Shown one piece after another: positions 7,072-14,592 of a stretch of DNA of 28,266 bases. The notes under the pieces were generated by a model, which saw only the letters and a program-made list of their open reading frames with translations, did not search any database and had not been told where the DNA came from. Position numbers and translations under genes: made by a program. The DNA is from JBBREP01 sp036501845. Its GTDB lineage: Bacteria > Actinomycetota > Acidimicrobiia > IMCC26256 > PALSA-610. Each line of letters starts with the position of its first letter. Position 1 is the stretch's first letter. Location of the stretch: contig DASXZO010000005.1 in the NCBI GenBank assembly GCA_036501845.1, positions 1 to 28,266 on the forward strand, written 5' to 3'.

Positions 7072-7932
7072 TCAGCTCGGCGCGAGTGCCCAGCCAGGCA
7101 GCAAGCCGAGCTCGCTGCACAACGGCTGCGCGTCGATGTTCTCGCCGTTGCGCGCCTCGGCGTCGGGCGATTCGAGAAGCCAGCGGCACACCTTGGCCAC
7201 CACTTCCACCGGCGCGCCCGTCGACGCGTCGAATCCGAAGGCGGCCATGTCCTGCACCATCCGCTCGGTGGTGATGAAACCCGGTTGCACGTTGAACGCC
7301 CGCACGCCCTTGTCGGCCACCTCCACACGCAGGATGCCGGCGATGCGATGCAGCGCGCCCTTGCTGAACGCGTACCCGAGCCCCCATCCACCCGCACCGG
7401 CCGCTTCGGTGGGGTCCTCGAACGCCACGCTCGAAGTGATGTTGATGATGGTGCCGCGCCCGCGCTCGATCATGCCCGGCAGCACCTCTTTCGCCAGCAC
7501 CACAGGCGCGAGGGCGTTGGCCTCGAGGTGATCGCGCAGCACGCGCACCGGCGTGTCGACGATGTGATCCATGTGCCCGGGCCCGATGTAGCGGCCGTTG
7601 TTCACGAGCACGTCCACCCGGCCCCACAACGCGAGCACCGACGTGACCGCGTGCACGAGCGACGGGTGGTCGAGCAGGTCGCCCTGGATCGCGAGGCACT
7701 GCCGTCCCGCGACCTCGATGCGCTCCGACGTCTCGTCGAGCGAACCGGGCAGCGCGGTGGTGTCGGAGCGGGTGAGCGTAGAGCTGTGCTCGCGGCGTTC
7801 GCCCTCGTGCACGGTTCGAGCCAGGATGGCGACGTCGTAGCCGGCCTCGGCCAGCTCGATCGCGATCGCCTTCCCGATTCCGCGGCTCGCGCCGGTCACA
7901 AACGCAACGCCGAGTGCCTGTTGCTCTGCCAT
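7072..7932 (-). CDS. Short-chain dehydrogenase/reductase (SDR)
   Basis: 286 residues when started at the ATG at 7932, which has GAGGGAG 4 bases upstream; an extended N-terminus would be unstructured and Arg-rich. Classical SDR features: cofactor motif TGASRGIG (13-20), VNNG (110-113, usually NNAG), Ser around 167-168 in NITSSV, and the catalytic pair Tyr187-x-x-x-Lys191 in YAFSKGAL. An insertion at residues 42-70 (charged, after the beta2 Arg39) lengthens the region after the nucleotide-binding turn. The Arg after beta2 suggests NADP(H). The substrate is unknown; residues 245-275 form the variable substrate lid. It is divergent from the flavin reductase-like gene with an 88-bp spacer. Confidence 0.87.
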   Translation of the reverse strand: MAEQQALGVAFVTGASRGIGKAIAIELAEAGYDVAILARTVHEGERREHSSTLTRSDTTALPGSLDETSERIEVAGRQCLAIQGDLLDHPSLVHAVTSVLALWGRVDVLVNNGRYIGPGHMDHIVDTPVRVLRDHLEANALAPVVLAKEVLPGMIERGRGTIINITSSVAFEDPTEAAGAGGWGLGYAFSKGALHRIAGILRVEVADKGVRAFNVQPGFITTERMVQDMAAFGFDASTGAPVEVVAKVCRWLLESPDAEARNGENIDAQPLCSELGLLPGWALAPS

Positions 7933-8020
7933 CGTCTCCCTCGCTCCACCCTGTGGTCGGCCTCGCAAGGTAACAGGAGCGCGTGAGGCATCGGGCGGTC
8001 GCGTGGGTAGACCGGCGGCG

Positions 8021-8530
8021 ATGAGTACCGACACCTTCGACGCCGTGATGGCGCGCCTCGACTACCCGATGATCGTGGTCACCACGGTGCACCACAACGA
8101 ACCGGGTGGCTGCCTCGTGGGGTTTCACACCCAGTGCAGCATCGACCCACCGCGCTACGCGGTGTGGATCTCGCGCGAGAACCACACCGCCCGGGTTGCG
8201 GCCCACGCCGAGGTGTTCGCGCTTCATTTTCTCGACGGCACGAACGCCGCGCATCACGCGCTCGCCGAACTGTTCGGCACCGTCACCGACGACACCGGCG
8301 ACAAGTTCGCGAGCTGCGAGTGGCACCCCGGGCCCGATGGAGTTCCGCTCCTCGACGCGTGCCCAGTGCGCGTGGTCGGGCGCCGCGATGCCGTGGTCGA
8401 CACCGACGGCGATCACGTCGCGTTCGTGCTGGAACCCCTCACCGTCGACCTGTCCGATCCGCCGGGCTCGCTCACACCGCTCATGTTCTCGCAGGTGCGC
8501 GATCTCGACGCGGGCCACGAGGTCAACTGA
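8021..8530 (+). CDS. Flavin reductase-like, FMN-binding split-barrel protein
   Basis: 169 residues from the ATG at 8021 (a GTG six codons earlier is the alternative). The sequence fits the flavin_reduct split-barrel fold: an N-terminal YPMIVVTTVHHNEPGGCLVGFHTQCSIDPPRYAVWIS segment that normally cradles FMN, followed by AAHAEVFALHFLD, matching the conserved start of strand 4 in this family. Members either reduce free flavin with NAD(P)H for partner monooxygenases or are FMN-binding enzymes of unknown substrate. No monooxygenase partner is adjacent. The 3' end overlaps the convergent DUF72 gene by 8 bp. Confidence 0.8.
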   Translation: MSTDTFDAVMARLDYPMIVVTTVHHNEPGGCLVGFHTQCSIDPPRYAVWISRENHTARVAAHAEVFALHFLDGTNAAHHALAELFGTVTDDTGDKFASCEWHPGPDGVPLLDACPVRVVGRRDAVVDTDGDHVAFVLEPLTVDLSDPPGSLTPLMFSQVRDLDAGHEVN

Positions 8531-9284
8531 CGGGAGCGCGCACACCAAGGCGGTCGGCGAGCCAGCGGGCATCGCGCACCGCGTCACCGTTGGTGTCGTT
8601 GTTGAAGTAGGCATAGGTGTCGCAGCCGCCGTCGCGCCATTCGCCGAGCCGATCGGCCGCCCGCCAGAGACGCCGGCCCCCGTAACGTCCCGCGTACTTC
8701 CGCACGAGCGCGGCGGGCCCATGGAAGCGCACGTAGGTGAAGGACGCGGTGCGGATCCACGGATGATGCTCGATGAGGTCGTGCACGCACAGCGCGGCGT
8801 CGTGCTTGCGCAGCACTTCGAACACGTCGTCGTGCAGCCACGTCGGGTCGCGCAACTCCACCGCCCAGCGCATCGAGCGGGGCGCGGTGGTGAGGAACTC
8901 GTCGAGACGATCGACATCGCGCCGCCAGCGCGGTGGCAGCTGCACCAGCGTGGGGCCGAGCGCCGCCCCGAGGCGCCGCACCCGATCGAGGTGATTCGGC
9001 AGCCACCGGCTCGCGTCACGCAACTTCATGCGGTGTGACCCGAAGCCACCGAGCTTCACCGAGTACACGAAGCCGGGCGGCGCCTGCGCGGCCCACAGAT
9101 CAACGGCCTCGTTCGTGGGCAACCGGTAGAAGGTGTTGTTGATCTCGACGGTGTCGAAGAGCGTCGCGTAGTGCTCGAACCAGCGCCGTTGCGGGAACTC
9201 GCGTGGATAGACCGTGCCGCGCCAATCGCGGTAGATCCATCCCGACGTGCCCACCCGCACGTCACCGGGCCGAGATCTCTCCAT
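8523..9284 (-). CDS. DUF72 (YecE-like) TIM-barrel protein
   Basis: 253 residues spanning a complete DUF72 domain. Family hallmarks are clear: VRVGTSGWIYRDWRG near the N-terminus, the FDTVEINNTFYRLP strand, LVQLPPRWRRD in the middle, the VELRDPTW motif (about 142-149), YVRFHGP, and the C-terminal TYAYFNND(T)NGDAVRDA. The family is widespread, predicted to be a TIM barrel with a conserved acidic site, and has no firmly assigned reaction. It starts at the ATG at 9284, 59 bp after the degenerate GGDEF gene on the same strand, and could belong to that transcription unit. Confidence 0.9.
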   Translation of the reverse strand: MERSRPGDVRVGTSGWIYRDWRGTVYPREFPQRRWFEHYATLFDTVEINNTFYRLPTNEAVDLWAAQAPPGFVYSVKLGGFGSHRMKLRDASRWLPNHLDRVRRLGAALGPTLVQLPPRWRRDVDRLDEFLTTAPRSMRWAVELRDPTWLHDDVFEVLRKHDAALCVHDLIEHHPWIRTASFTYVRFHGPAALVRKYAGRYGGRRLWRAADRLGEWRDGGCDTYAYFNNDTNGDAVRDARWLADRLGVRAPVS

Positions 9285-9343
9285 CCAGTGAGCGCGTTAC
9301 CCGTGCTGCGCCGTGGCGAATCGACGCGCTACCGCCGGCGTGG

Positions 9344-10384
9344 TCAGGGACGCGTGGTGGCGCGGCCGCGCGTACGCGCCGCGGCAATGAGCTCGGCCGC
9401 ACCGCGTCCGGGCGTGCTGGTGGTGGCCACGCCGACAACCGCGTCGATCTCGATCGCCTGCTCGCCGATCGACACAGGAGTGGCACACAGCTCGTTGCGG
9501 ATGCGCCAGGCGAGGCGGGCGAGGAGGCGAGCGCCCGACGGTGACTCGCTCATCACCACCAGCTCGTGGTTGTCGTAGCGAGCCACCACATCGGTGGGGC
9601 CGCTCAACGCCACGAGACGGCGGCCGAGCTCGATCAGCACGACATTGGCAATCGCCGCACCTTGCGTGTCGTGCACGTGATCAAGGCTCACGAGATCGCA
9701 ATGCACCACACCGACGGCCATGTGCTCGCTGTGCACGCCCGCGAGCGCGTCGGCAAGGCGCACCTCGAACCACGCGCGGCTGGCAAGGCCAGTGAGCGTG
9801 TCGCGGTGCGCGGGCCGCTCGGGCCACAGGGCCGCGGCTTCACGCGTGTCCTCGGCGATACTCAACAGCCATTCGATCGTGTCGCCGCCCACACCCACGC
9901 CACCGGTGACGCTCTGGCGGATCTGCACGATCTCACCCGACGCGATCCGCATCGGCATCACGCCGCGCCACGCACCGCGCGCCAGCACCGAGGGGCGCAC
10001 ATCGCGGTAGTACACGTCGAGCGCGGCGGGCGGATAGAGGCGCTCGGCCGAGTAGCCGGCTTCCTCCGACTGACCGAAGCGGGCTTGCGCGGCCGGGTTC
10101 AGATAGATGACCCCGCCTTCGTCGTCGGCGATGCCTACGAGGTCGAGTGAACGGTCGAACACCGGTGCGAGCGCGTCGCGCAGCGACGTGGCGTCGGCGT
10201 AGCGGCCCTCGGCACCCACTGGTAGCCCGCGTTCGAAACCGACGATCGCTTCGAGTGCTTGGACGGACGCGGCAGGTTCGACGATCGGTGTGACGATCAG
10301 GCCCGTTTCGACGACCTCGTCCGCGTCTGCCACTGTCGCAACGATACCGGGACTCTCGCGTTTCGCGATCAGGGGATTGTCCAA
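9344..10384 (-). CDS. PAS domain protein with degenerate GGDEF domain
   Basis: 346 residues. Residues about 66-180 look like a PAS sensor (FDRSLDLVGIADDEGGVIYLNPAAQ, then a PAC-like end at EWLLSIAEDTRE). Residues about 193-340 align with GGDEF domains: HRDTLTGLASRAWFEVRL matches the usual DxLTGLxNR start and the fold continues in order. The signature itself reads RYDNHEL (269-275) instead of R-x-GGDEF, so the nucleotide-binding glycines and catalytic acid are lost. It should not make c-di-GMP, though it may bind nucleotide or act as a scaffold. No transmembrane segment or EAL domain. The apparent start is a TTG at 10384, the only start codon after the upstream in-frame stop; GTG at residue 18 is possible. 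It lies 24 bp after the deaminase gene. Confidence 0.8.
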   Translation of the reverse strand: MDNPLIAKRESPGIVATVADADEVVETGLIVTPIVEPAASVQALEAIVGFERGLPVGAEGRYADATSLRDALAPVFDRSLDLVGIADDEGGVIYLNPAAQARFGQSEEAGYSAERLYPPAALDVYYRDVRPSVLARGAWRGVMPMRIASGEIVQIRQSVTGGVGVGGDTIEWLLSIAEDTREAAALWPERPAHRDTLTGLASRAWFEVRLADALAGVHSEHMAVGVVHCDLVSLDHVHDTQGAAIANVVLIELGRRLVALSGPTDVVARYDNHELVVMSESPSGARLLARLAWRIRNELCATPVSIGEQAIEIDAVVGVATTSTPGRGAAELIAAARTRGRATTRP

Positions 10385-10408
10385 ATCTTGTCCGTCGTCA
10401 CCGTGTGT

Positions 10409-11116
10409 TCAACCGACAGACCAGAGTGTTTCCACCTCATCGCTACAGGGGGTGAGACGAGCCCATAACGCGGCAAGCACGTCCTCGACCGAGCTGCGCT
10501 CGGCGGCAAGGTCGATGAGCTCACCCGACGCGATCAGTTCCTGCGCGAACTCGGTCACCGCGGGAAGCGCTCGCTGCCACTCCTCGTTCGGCTCGCCCCA
10601 GAACGTGGTGAGGTGCGTAGGGAGGAGCAAGGCGAACGCGGCGATCGCGTCGGCGTCGTGGCGCGCGTGCACGGGCCACTTGCTCGCGATGAACGGCGAG
10701 ATGTCGCGCACCCGATCGACCTCGCGAAACAGCGGGTCGGGCGCGAGCACGTGCACGTGATCGATCCGAGCGATGCGGATAGCGCCTGTGCATTGCAGGC
10801 ACGGCTGCAGCGTGGTCCACAACGTGAGCGAGCCGCGGCGCGCGCTCCACGGGAGCTTGGCGAGCACGTTCATCTCGGCGTGCGCGAGCGCGCTGCCGGC
10901 GAGATGGTCGTCGCCTGCGTCTTGCTCGAGGATGCGGTTGCGGCCGGTAGCCACAAGCTCGCCGTTACCGTCGGTGAGCGTGGCGCCGATGCCGAGGCTG
11001 CCGGCGCACGTCGATTCCCACGCCAGTTCGACCGCTCGAGCCATCGGTGCCGGCAGCAGGCGCCAGGCGGCCCGCGCCTCAGCGGCGCCGGCCACGCCCA
11101 CGTCGTCGTCGATCAC
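10409..11116 (-). CDS. CMP/dCMP-type zinc deaminase family protein
   Basis: 235 residues from a GTG at 11116. Zinc site: His79-Ala-Glu81 in AHAEMNVLA, plus Cys106 and Cys109 in TLQPCLQC, the canonical HAE...PCxxC pattern in which Glu is the proton shuttle. It belongs with cytidine/deoxycytidylate, guanine and tRNA-adenosine deaminases; the substrate is not decided by these motifs. After the deaminase core, about 100 helical residues (ISPFIASKWPVHARHDADAI onward) form an extension not found in TadA or simple dCMP deaminases. The frame also extends to a GTG at 11203 that would overlap the upstream lipoprotein gene by 11 bp, but the extra 29 residues are Arg/His-rich and lack similarity to deaminases; Met54 of that longer frame is another option. 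It sits between the lipoprotein and degenerate GGDEF genes. Confidence 0.8.
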   Translation of the reverse strand: MIDDDVGVAGAAEARAAWRLLPAPMARAVELAWESTCAGSLGIGATLTDGNGELVATGRNRILEQDAGDDHLAGSALAHAEMNVLAKLPWSARRGSLTLWTTLQPCLQCTGAIRIARIDHVHVLAPDPLFREVDRVRDISPFIASKWPVHARHDADAIAAFALLLPTHLTTFWGEPNEEWQRALPAVTEFAQELIASGELIDLAAERSSVEDVLAALWARLTPCSDEVETLWSVG

Positions 11117-11192
11117 ATCGCGACGGTAGCGGTGATGCTGCGCTCGCGCTCTGGGCCAATGGGGTGATTCGGCCCCTTGACGCACGGATCTC

Positions 11193-13052
11193 TCAGTGGG
11201 CACCCAGCTCGACCAGCACGCGGCTCGTCACGAACGCCGACTCGTACTCGCCGAGCGCGGTCACCCGCCGGTCGACAGTTGCGGCGCCGTCGGCCGCGGC
11301 GATCGCCGCCATGCCCAGCTCGATCACCGGCGCGACGTGTGCGTTGGCGAGCGTTGCGAGCGCCTCGCCGACTTGTGTTGTGGAGACGCTCATGGCGCTC
11401 GCCAACGCCTCGCCGTTCGACACCGCGGTCACCACACCGCTCGCGTTGCGCTGCACGTGCATGCCCGCGTACTGATCGAGCAGATTCACCGAGCGCACGA
11501 AACGGGCCACGTCGGCGCCGAGCTGCGCGTACGGCGCCGCGTCGCTCGGTGCCGTCGCCGTCGCGAGCACGTAGTCGAGATCCTTCGCGGCAAGCGTGGC
11601 TCGCGCTTGGCTCACTGCAGCTGCGCTCGACGCGTGCTGCTGCACCACAACCTCGTCGAACACCACCAGGTTCGCCGCTGCAGCGGCGTCGAAGCATGCG
11701 GCCACGCCGCGCACGGGTGCCGACGACGGCGCCGCGCCACCCGCGTTCGTGGCGGCGGCCGCGATGATGTCGGCGCTGTAGTCGACCAGCCCACGTGCAA
11801 GCTCGGTGAAGAACGCCGTGCCGAGCGCGAGCTGCACGAGCTCGGCCCGCGACGTGGACGCGGGTAACGCCACGAATTGGGCGTGCAATGCCGCCGCGTA
11901 ACCCGCGAGCTCAGCGGAGTCGGTTGCGGCACCGTACGCGGCGAGCAGGGCCGATACGTCGGCCAAGGTGCGCGGCTGCACGAGATCGAGCTTGGCGAAC
12001 TGCGCGTTGCGTGCGGTCTGGCCGGCCGTCAAGTCGCTCTGCACCTGCGCAGCGAAGGTGTTGACCCCTTGGGGCAACGCGTTGGCCACGAGCGTGCCCG
12101 CCGCGTCGGCGGCGCCGGCCGTGGTCGACGCCTCGCGAGTCAACTGGAACGCTCCAGCCGACGAACCCGCACGCGTCAACGCAGTGGCGCGATCGAGGTC
12201 GGCTCGGGCGCCCCCCGTGATCGACGCAAGGCCGTCGCGTACCGCCGCGGGAAGTGCGGCGACCTTGGCGAGATTGCTCTGAGCTGCCGCGGCGTTCGTG
12301 TGGATGGTCGCCACCAGCGCCAGCGACGAGGGCACGGTGGGCAATGCCGGCGCCGCGGCGCCGAGTGCAGGGAGCGCGCGACCCGTGACCGCTCGGTACG
12401 CGTCGTCGAGCGACGCGACTGGCGTGCGCGCCGGAGCGGTCGACGTGGCTGGCGCACCCTCGCCGGGTGGCACGAGCAATGTGGTGATCCCGCCGGCGCG
12501 CGCCGCCACCGCACGCGCCGCGACGTCGTCCACCAGCCCCAGCGCGCCGTCGGGATCGATCGTGCCGGCCACCGACACGTGCGGCTGCACGCTGTCGCCG
12601 CGCAGCAACGCGAGCACCGCCACGGTCAGCAGCGCGCTGGCACTCGTGGCATCGAGCGGACCCGAGACGCGGAACGTGAACCGGTGCCCGTCGCACTGGG
12701 CACCCATTCGCAGGGTCGCCGCCATCACTGCATCCCACGCTGCGGCCGACCATTGCGTGTTGGCCGTGGTGGATCCCGACACCGCGACGGCGGATTGCGA
12801 CGGCGCGGCCGGCGACATGCCCACCACCACCCGCGTCACCGCGGCGTGAGAACCCGACGTGAGCACCACCGGGCTGACGGCGACGGTCCGGGAGTGCGCC
12901 GGGCCGCGCTCGGTGGTGCCCGTCGCGTGCGGTGTGCCCGAACCGTGGCCGCGGGCCGCGCTCGACGATCCGCCGCTGCACGCGGCGACCGCAAGCATGG
13001 CCGCGGTTACCAGCGCGGCCAGGCGCGCCCCGACAAGGGCTCGACGCGTCAT
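11193..13052 (-). CDS. Lipoprotein with Lon-like (S16) protease domain
   Basis: 619 residues from the ATG at 13052. A lipoprotein signal is clear: MTRRALVGARLAALV, hydrophobic stretch, lipobox VAAC with Cys25. Residues about 60-200 resemble the Lon/S16 proteolytic fold, closest in pattern to secreted Lon-like (COG1750-type) proteins: GPLDATSASALLTVAVLALL aligns with the Lon segment carrying the catalytic Ser (here Ser137), and VAGTIDPDGALGLVDDVAARAVAARAGGI (as parts) aligns with TGTINPDG...K. The position of the catalytic Lys is Arg180, so activity is doubtful. The remaining 400 residues are Ala-rich and mostly helical with no recognised domain. It is predicted to sit outside the membrane, lipid-anchored. 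It leads a minus-strand run with the deaminase and GGDEF genes. No Shine-Dalgarno is visible; a 9-bp tandem repeat occupies that place. Confidence 0.7.
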   Translation of the reverse strand: MTRRALVGARLAALVTAAMLAVAACSGGSSSAARGHGSGTPHATGTTERGPAHSRTVAVSPVVLTSGSHAAVTRVVVGMSPAAPSQSAVAVSGSTTANTQWSAAAWDAVMAATLRMGAQCDGHRFTFRVSGPLDATSASALLTVAVLALLRGDSVQPHVSVAGTIDPDGALGLVDDVAARAVAARAGGITTLLVPPGEGAPATSTAPARTPVASLDDAYRAVTGRALPALGAAAPALPTVPSSLALVATIHTNAAAAQSNLAKVAALPAAVRDGLASITGGARADLDRATALTRAGSSAGAFQLTREASTTAGAADAAGTLVANALPQGVNTFAAQVQSDLTAGQTARNAQFAKLDLVQPRTLADVSALLAAYGAATDSAELAGYAAALHAQFVALPASTSRAELVQLALGTAFFTELARGLVDYSADIIAAAATNAGGAAPSSAPVRGVAACFDAAAAANLVVFDEVVVQQHASSAAAVSQARATLAAKDLDYVLATATAPSDAAPYAQLGADVARFVRSVNLLDQYAGMHVQRNASGVVTAVSNGEALASAMSVSTTQVGEALATLANAHVAPVIELGMAAIAAADGAATVDRRVTALGEYESAFVTSRVLVELGAH

Positions 13053-13060
13053 CGTGATCC

Positions 13061-13122
13061 GATCGGCGCGATCGGCGCGATCGGGTGGAGTTCGAGCGGT
13101 GCGACTACTCGTGTGACTACTC
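13061..13122. repeat. Tandem 9-bp and 12-bp repeats upstream of the lipoprotein gene
   Basis: GATCGGCGC occurs at 13061-13069 and 13070-13078, with a partial third copy from 13079. This produces three CGATCG palindromes spaced by exactly 9 bp. Next to them GTGCGACTACTC (13099-13110) is repeated with one change as GTGTGACTACTC (13111-13122), and the second copy contains the TAG stop of the enoyl-CoA hydratase gene. The repeats fill most of the 64-bp gap and lie 9-36 bases upstream of the lipoprotein start codon. Confidence 0.8.
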
Positions 13123-13956
13123 GTGCGTCTCGACGGTGCGGTAGTCGCCGAACGGAGCGTCGCGCTCCTGCAGCGCGCCGGTGAGTCCCTTCTCCTGCAC
13201 GGCGCCGAGAAAGTTGCGCATGGCGGTGGTGTGCGTGCCGAGCGCGCACAGCTCCGTGCCGGCACGGATGCCCGCCCGCAGGCCCATCATCTCCATCTGG
13301 CGGTGCACCAGCCGCTTGTTGATCTGCACCAGGTCGGGTTCGATGCGCGAGACGCGCTCGGCCACGTCGAGCACCCCGGCCTCGAGCGCGTCCATCGTGG
13401 GGAACGCTCGGTTCGCCCAACCCAGCTCCGCCGCCTCGCTGCCGCTGATCGAATCACCGGTGACCATCATCTCCATGGCCACGCGCATGCCCATGAACCA
13501 GGCGTGGAAATGCATGTCGGGCGTGCCGAACCGCACCGCCGGATAACCGATCTTGGCGTCGTCCATCACGTACACCAAGTCGCATCCGGTAGCGAGCTCG
13601 CTGCCACCGGCCAAGCAGTAACCGTGCACCTGCGCGATCACCACCTTGGAGAGATCCCAGATGCTCATCCAACCCTCGGTCACGTGCCGCGGCCATTGCC
13701 CTTCGCCGGCCGGCGTGTAGAAGGGCATCTCGAGGCCCTCGTTGCCGCCGCCGAGGTCGTAGCCCGCCGAGAAGCTCGGGCCGGCGCCACGCACGATCAT
13801 CACGTGCACCGACGGATCGGCGTCGCCCTCACGCAGCGCGTGCAGCAGCTGACCGCGCAGCGCGTGGTTCAGCGCATTGCGCTTCTCGGGCCGGTTGAGC
13901 GTGATGCGCCGCACCATCGGCAGCGGCTCGTCGATCTCGACGACGGTGTACTCCAT
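13117..13956 (-). CDS. Enoyl-CoA hydratase/isomerase (crotonase) family protein
   Basis: 279 residues from the ATG at 13956, preceded by GGAGG nine bases upstream. Crotonase features: ITLNRPEKRNALNHAL near the N-terminus, FSAGYDLGG (first oxyanion-hole and CoA-binding segment) and QVHGYCLAGGSELATGCDLVYVMDDAKIGYPAVRFG (second oxyanion hole at the Gly-Gly, then the strand leading to the active site). The classical hydratase catalytic Glu pair is not clearly placed: GSELATGCD offers one Glu, while the second position falls near YPAVRFG. The precise reaction (hydration, isomerisation or another crotonase chemistry) is therefore open. The C-terminal helices are intact. It is followed by the lipoprotein gene 64 bp away, and preceded by the ferric reductase-like gene, all on minus. 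Confidence 0.85.
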   Translation of the reverse strand: MEYTVVEIDEPLPMVRRITLNRPEKRNALNHALRGQLLHALREGDADPSVHVMIVRGAGPSFSAGYDLGGGNEGLEMPFYTPAGEGQWPRHVTEGWMSIWDLSKVVIAQVHGYCLAGGSELATGCDLVYVMDDAKIGYPAVRFGTPDMHFHAWFMGMRVAMEMMVTGDSISGSEAAELGWANRAFPTMDALEAGVLDVAERVSRIEPDLVQINKRLVHRQMEMMGLRAGIRAGTELCALGTHTTAMRNFLGAVQEKGLTGALQERDAPFGDYRTVETHE

Positions 13957-13989
13957 GGCGAAAGGCCTCCAGGACGGGAGACCCTCTCC

Positions 13990-14013
13990 TAGCACAGCTG
14001 CCCGCCGGTGCTA
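13990..14013 (-). terminator. Inverted repeat at the end of the ferric-reductase-like gene
   Basis: TAGCAC (13990-13995) pairs with GTGCTA (14008-14013) around 12 bases, and the outer arm includes the TAG stop of the heme membrane protein gene. It lies in the 54-bp gap before the enoyl-CoA hydratase start. Short and without a T-tract; weak support. Confidence 0.3.
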
Positions 14014-14592
14014 CCTCCGACCGGCCAGTGCCGCGAGGCGCTCCTTACGGGCCTCACGGGCATCGAGCTGCGCGTCGGCGGCGTACAGCCGCGCCACCGT
14101 GAGCACACCGATCACGATCACAGTGACCACAACGCCCAACGCCATCAGGGTCGTGCGGGTATCGGTACCCGAGGCGACCGAGTGGAGCGTCGTGAAAGCG
14201 AAGAGCGGATACGACGTGTAGTGCACGCCCTTCCACACCGAGAGCGGCATGTGCTTCTTCAGCAGCGATGTCGCCTCCACGGCCACGAGGAGATACAGCG
14301 CCACCACGCCGGCCACCGTGGCCCATGGTCGCCACGAAGCGACGAACGGCACGAGGCCTGAGAGCCATCCGAAATGCGACTGTGTGTCGAGCACGATCCC
14401 GACGACGTGCACGACGACGAACACGACGGACAGGCCACCGAGGAAGCGATGGAGGTCGGTTTGCCAGGCCTTGCTCGGCGTCTTCACCAATCGCGCGCTC
14501 AACACGATGCCGAGCACCACCGACGCGGTCATGAGTGCCCACGCGATGAGCCCGCTCGATCGAGCGATGTACCAGAGCGTGTCGTTGCTCAT
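14011..14592 (-). CDS. Ferric reductase-like (MsrQ/FRD type) heme membrane protein
   Basis: 193 residues from the ATG at 14592. About five or six hydrophobic helices (residues 15-33, 52-69, 80-107, 125-140, 148-168). Four histidines occur as two pairs in facing helices: His48 (DLHRFLGG) with His62 (VVHVVG), and His124 (GVHYTSY) with His137 (TLHSVASG). Spacings of 14 and 13 are the bis-heme b signature of the ferric reductase-like/MsrQ superfamily. There is no FAD/NAD domain, so it probably passes electrons across the membrane to another flavoprotein. The start overlaps the stop of apbE in TGATG, which implies translational coupling and fits a joint electron-transfer role. Confidence 0.85.
   Translation of the reverse strand: MSNDTLWYIARSSGLIAWALMTASVVLGIVLSARLVKTPSKAWQTDLHRFLGGLSVVFVVVHVVGIVLDTQSHFGWLSGLVPFVASWRPWATVAGVVALYLLVAVEATSLLKKHMPLSVWKGVHYTSYPLFAFTTLHSVASGTDTRTTLMALGVVVTVIVIGVLTVARLYAADAQLDAREARKERLAALAGRR

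Noticed and set aside
6214..7986. 590-codon plus-strand open frame
   Set aside because: Arg/His-rich antisense frame lying over the GT-C-like and SDR genes, which show real domains on minus; typical of high-GC DNA.
6653..9019. 788-codon minus-strand open frame
   Set aside because: It runs through the DUF72, flavin reductase and SDR genes in a wrong frame and has low-complexity Arg/Gly composition without motifs.
11877..13184. Plus-strand frame opposite the Lon-like lipoprotein gene
   Set aside because: Arg-rich with no motif; the minus strand has a lipobox and an S16-like pattern.
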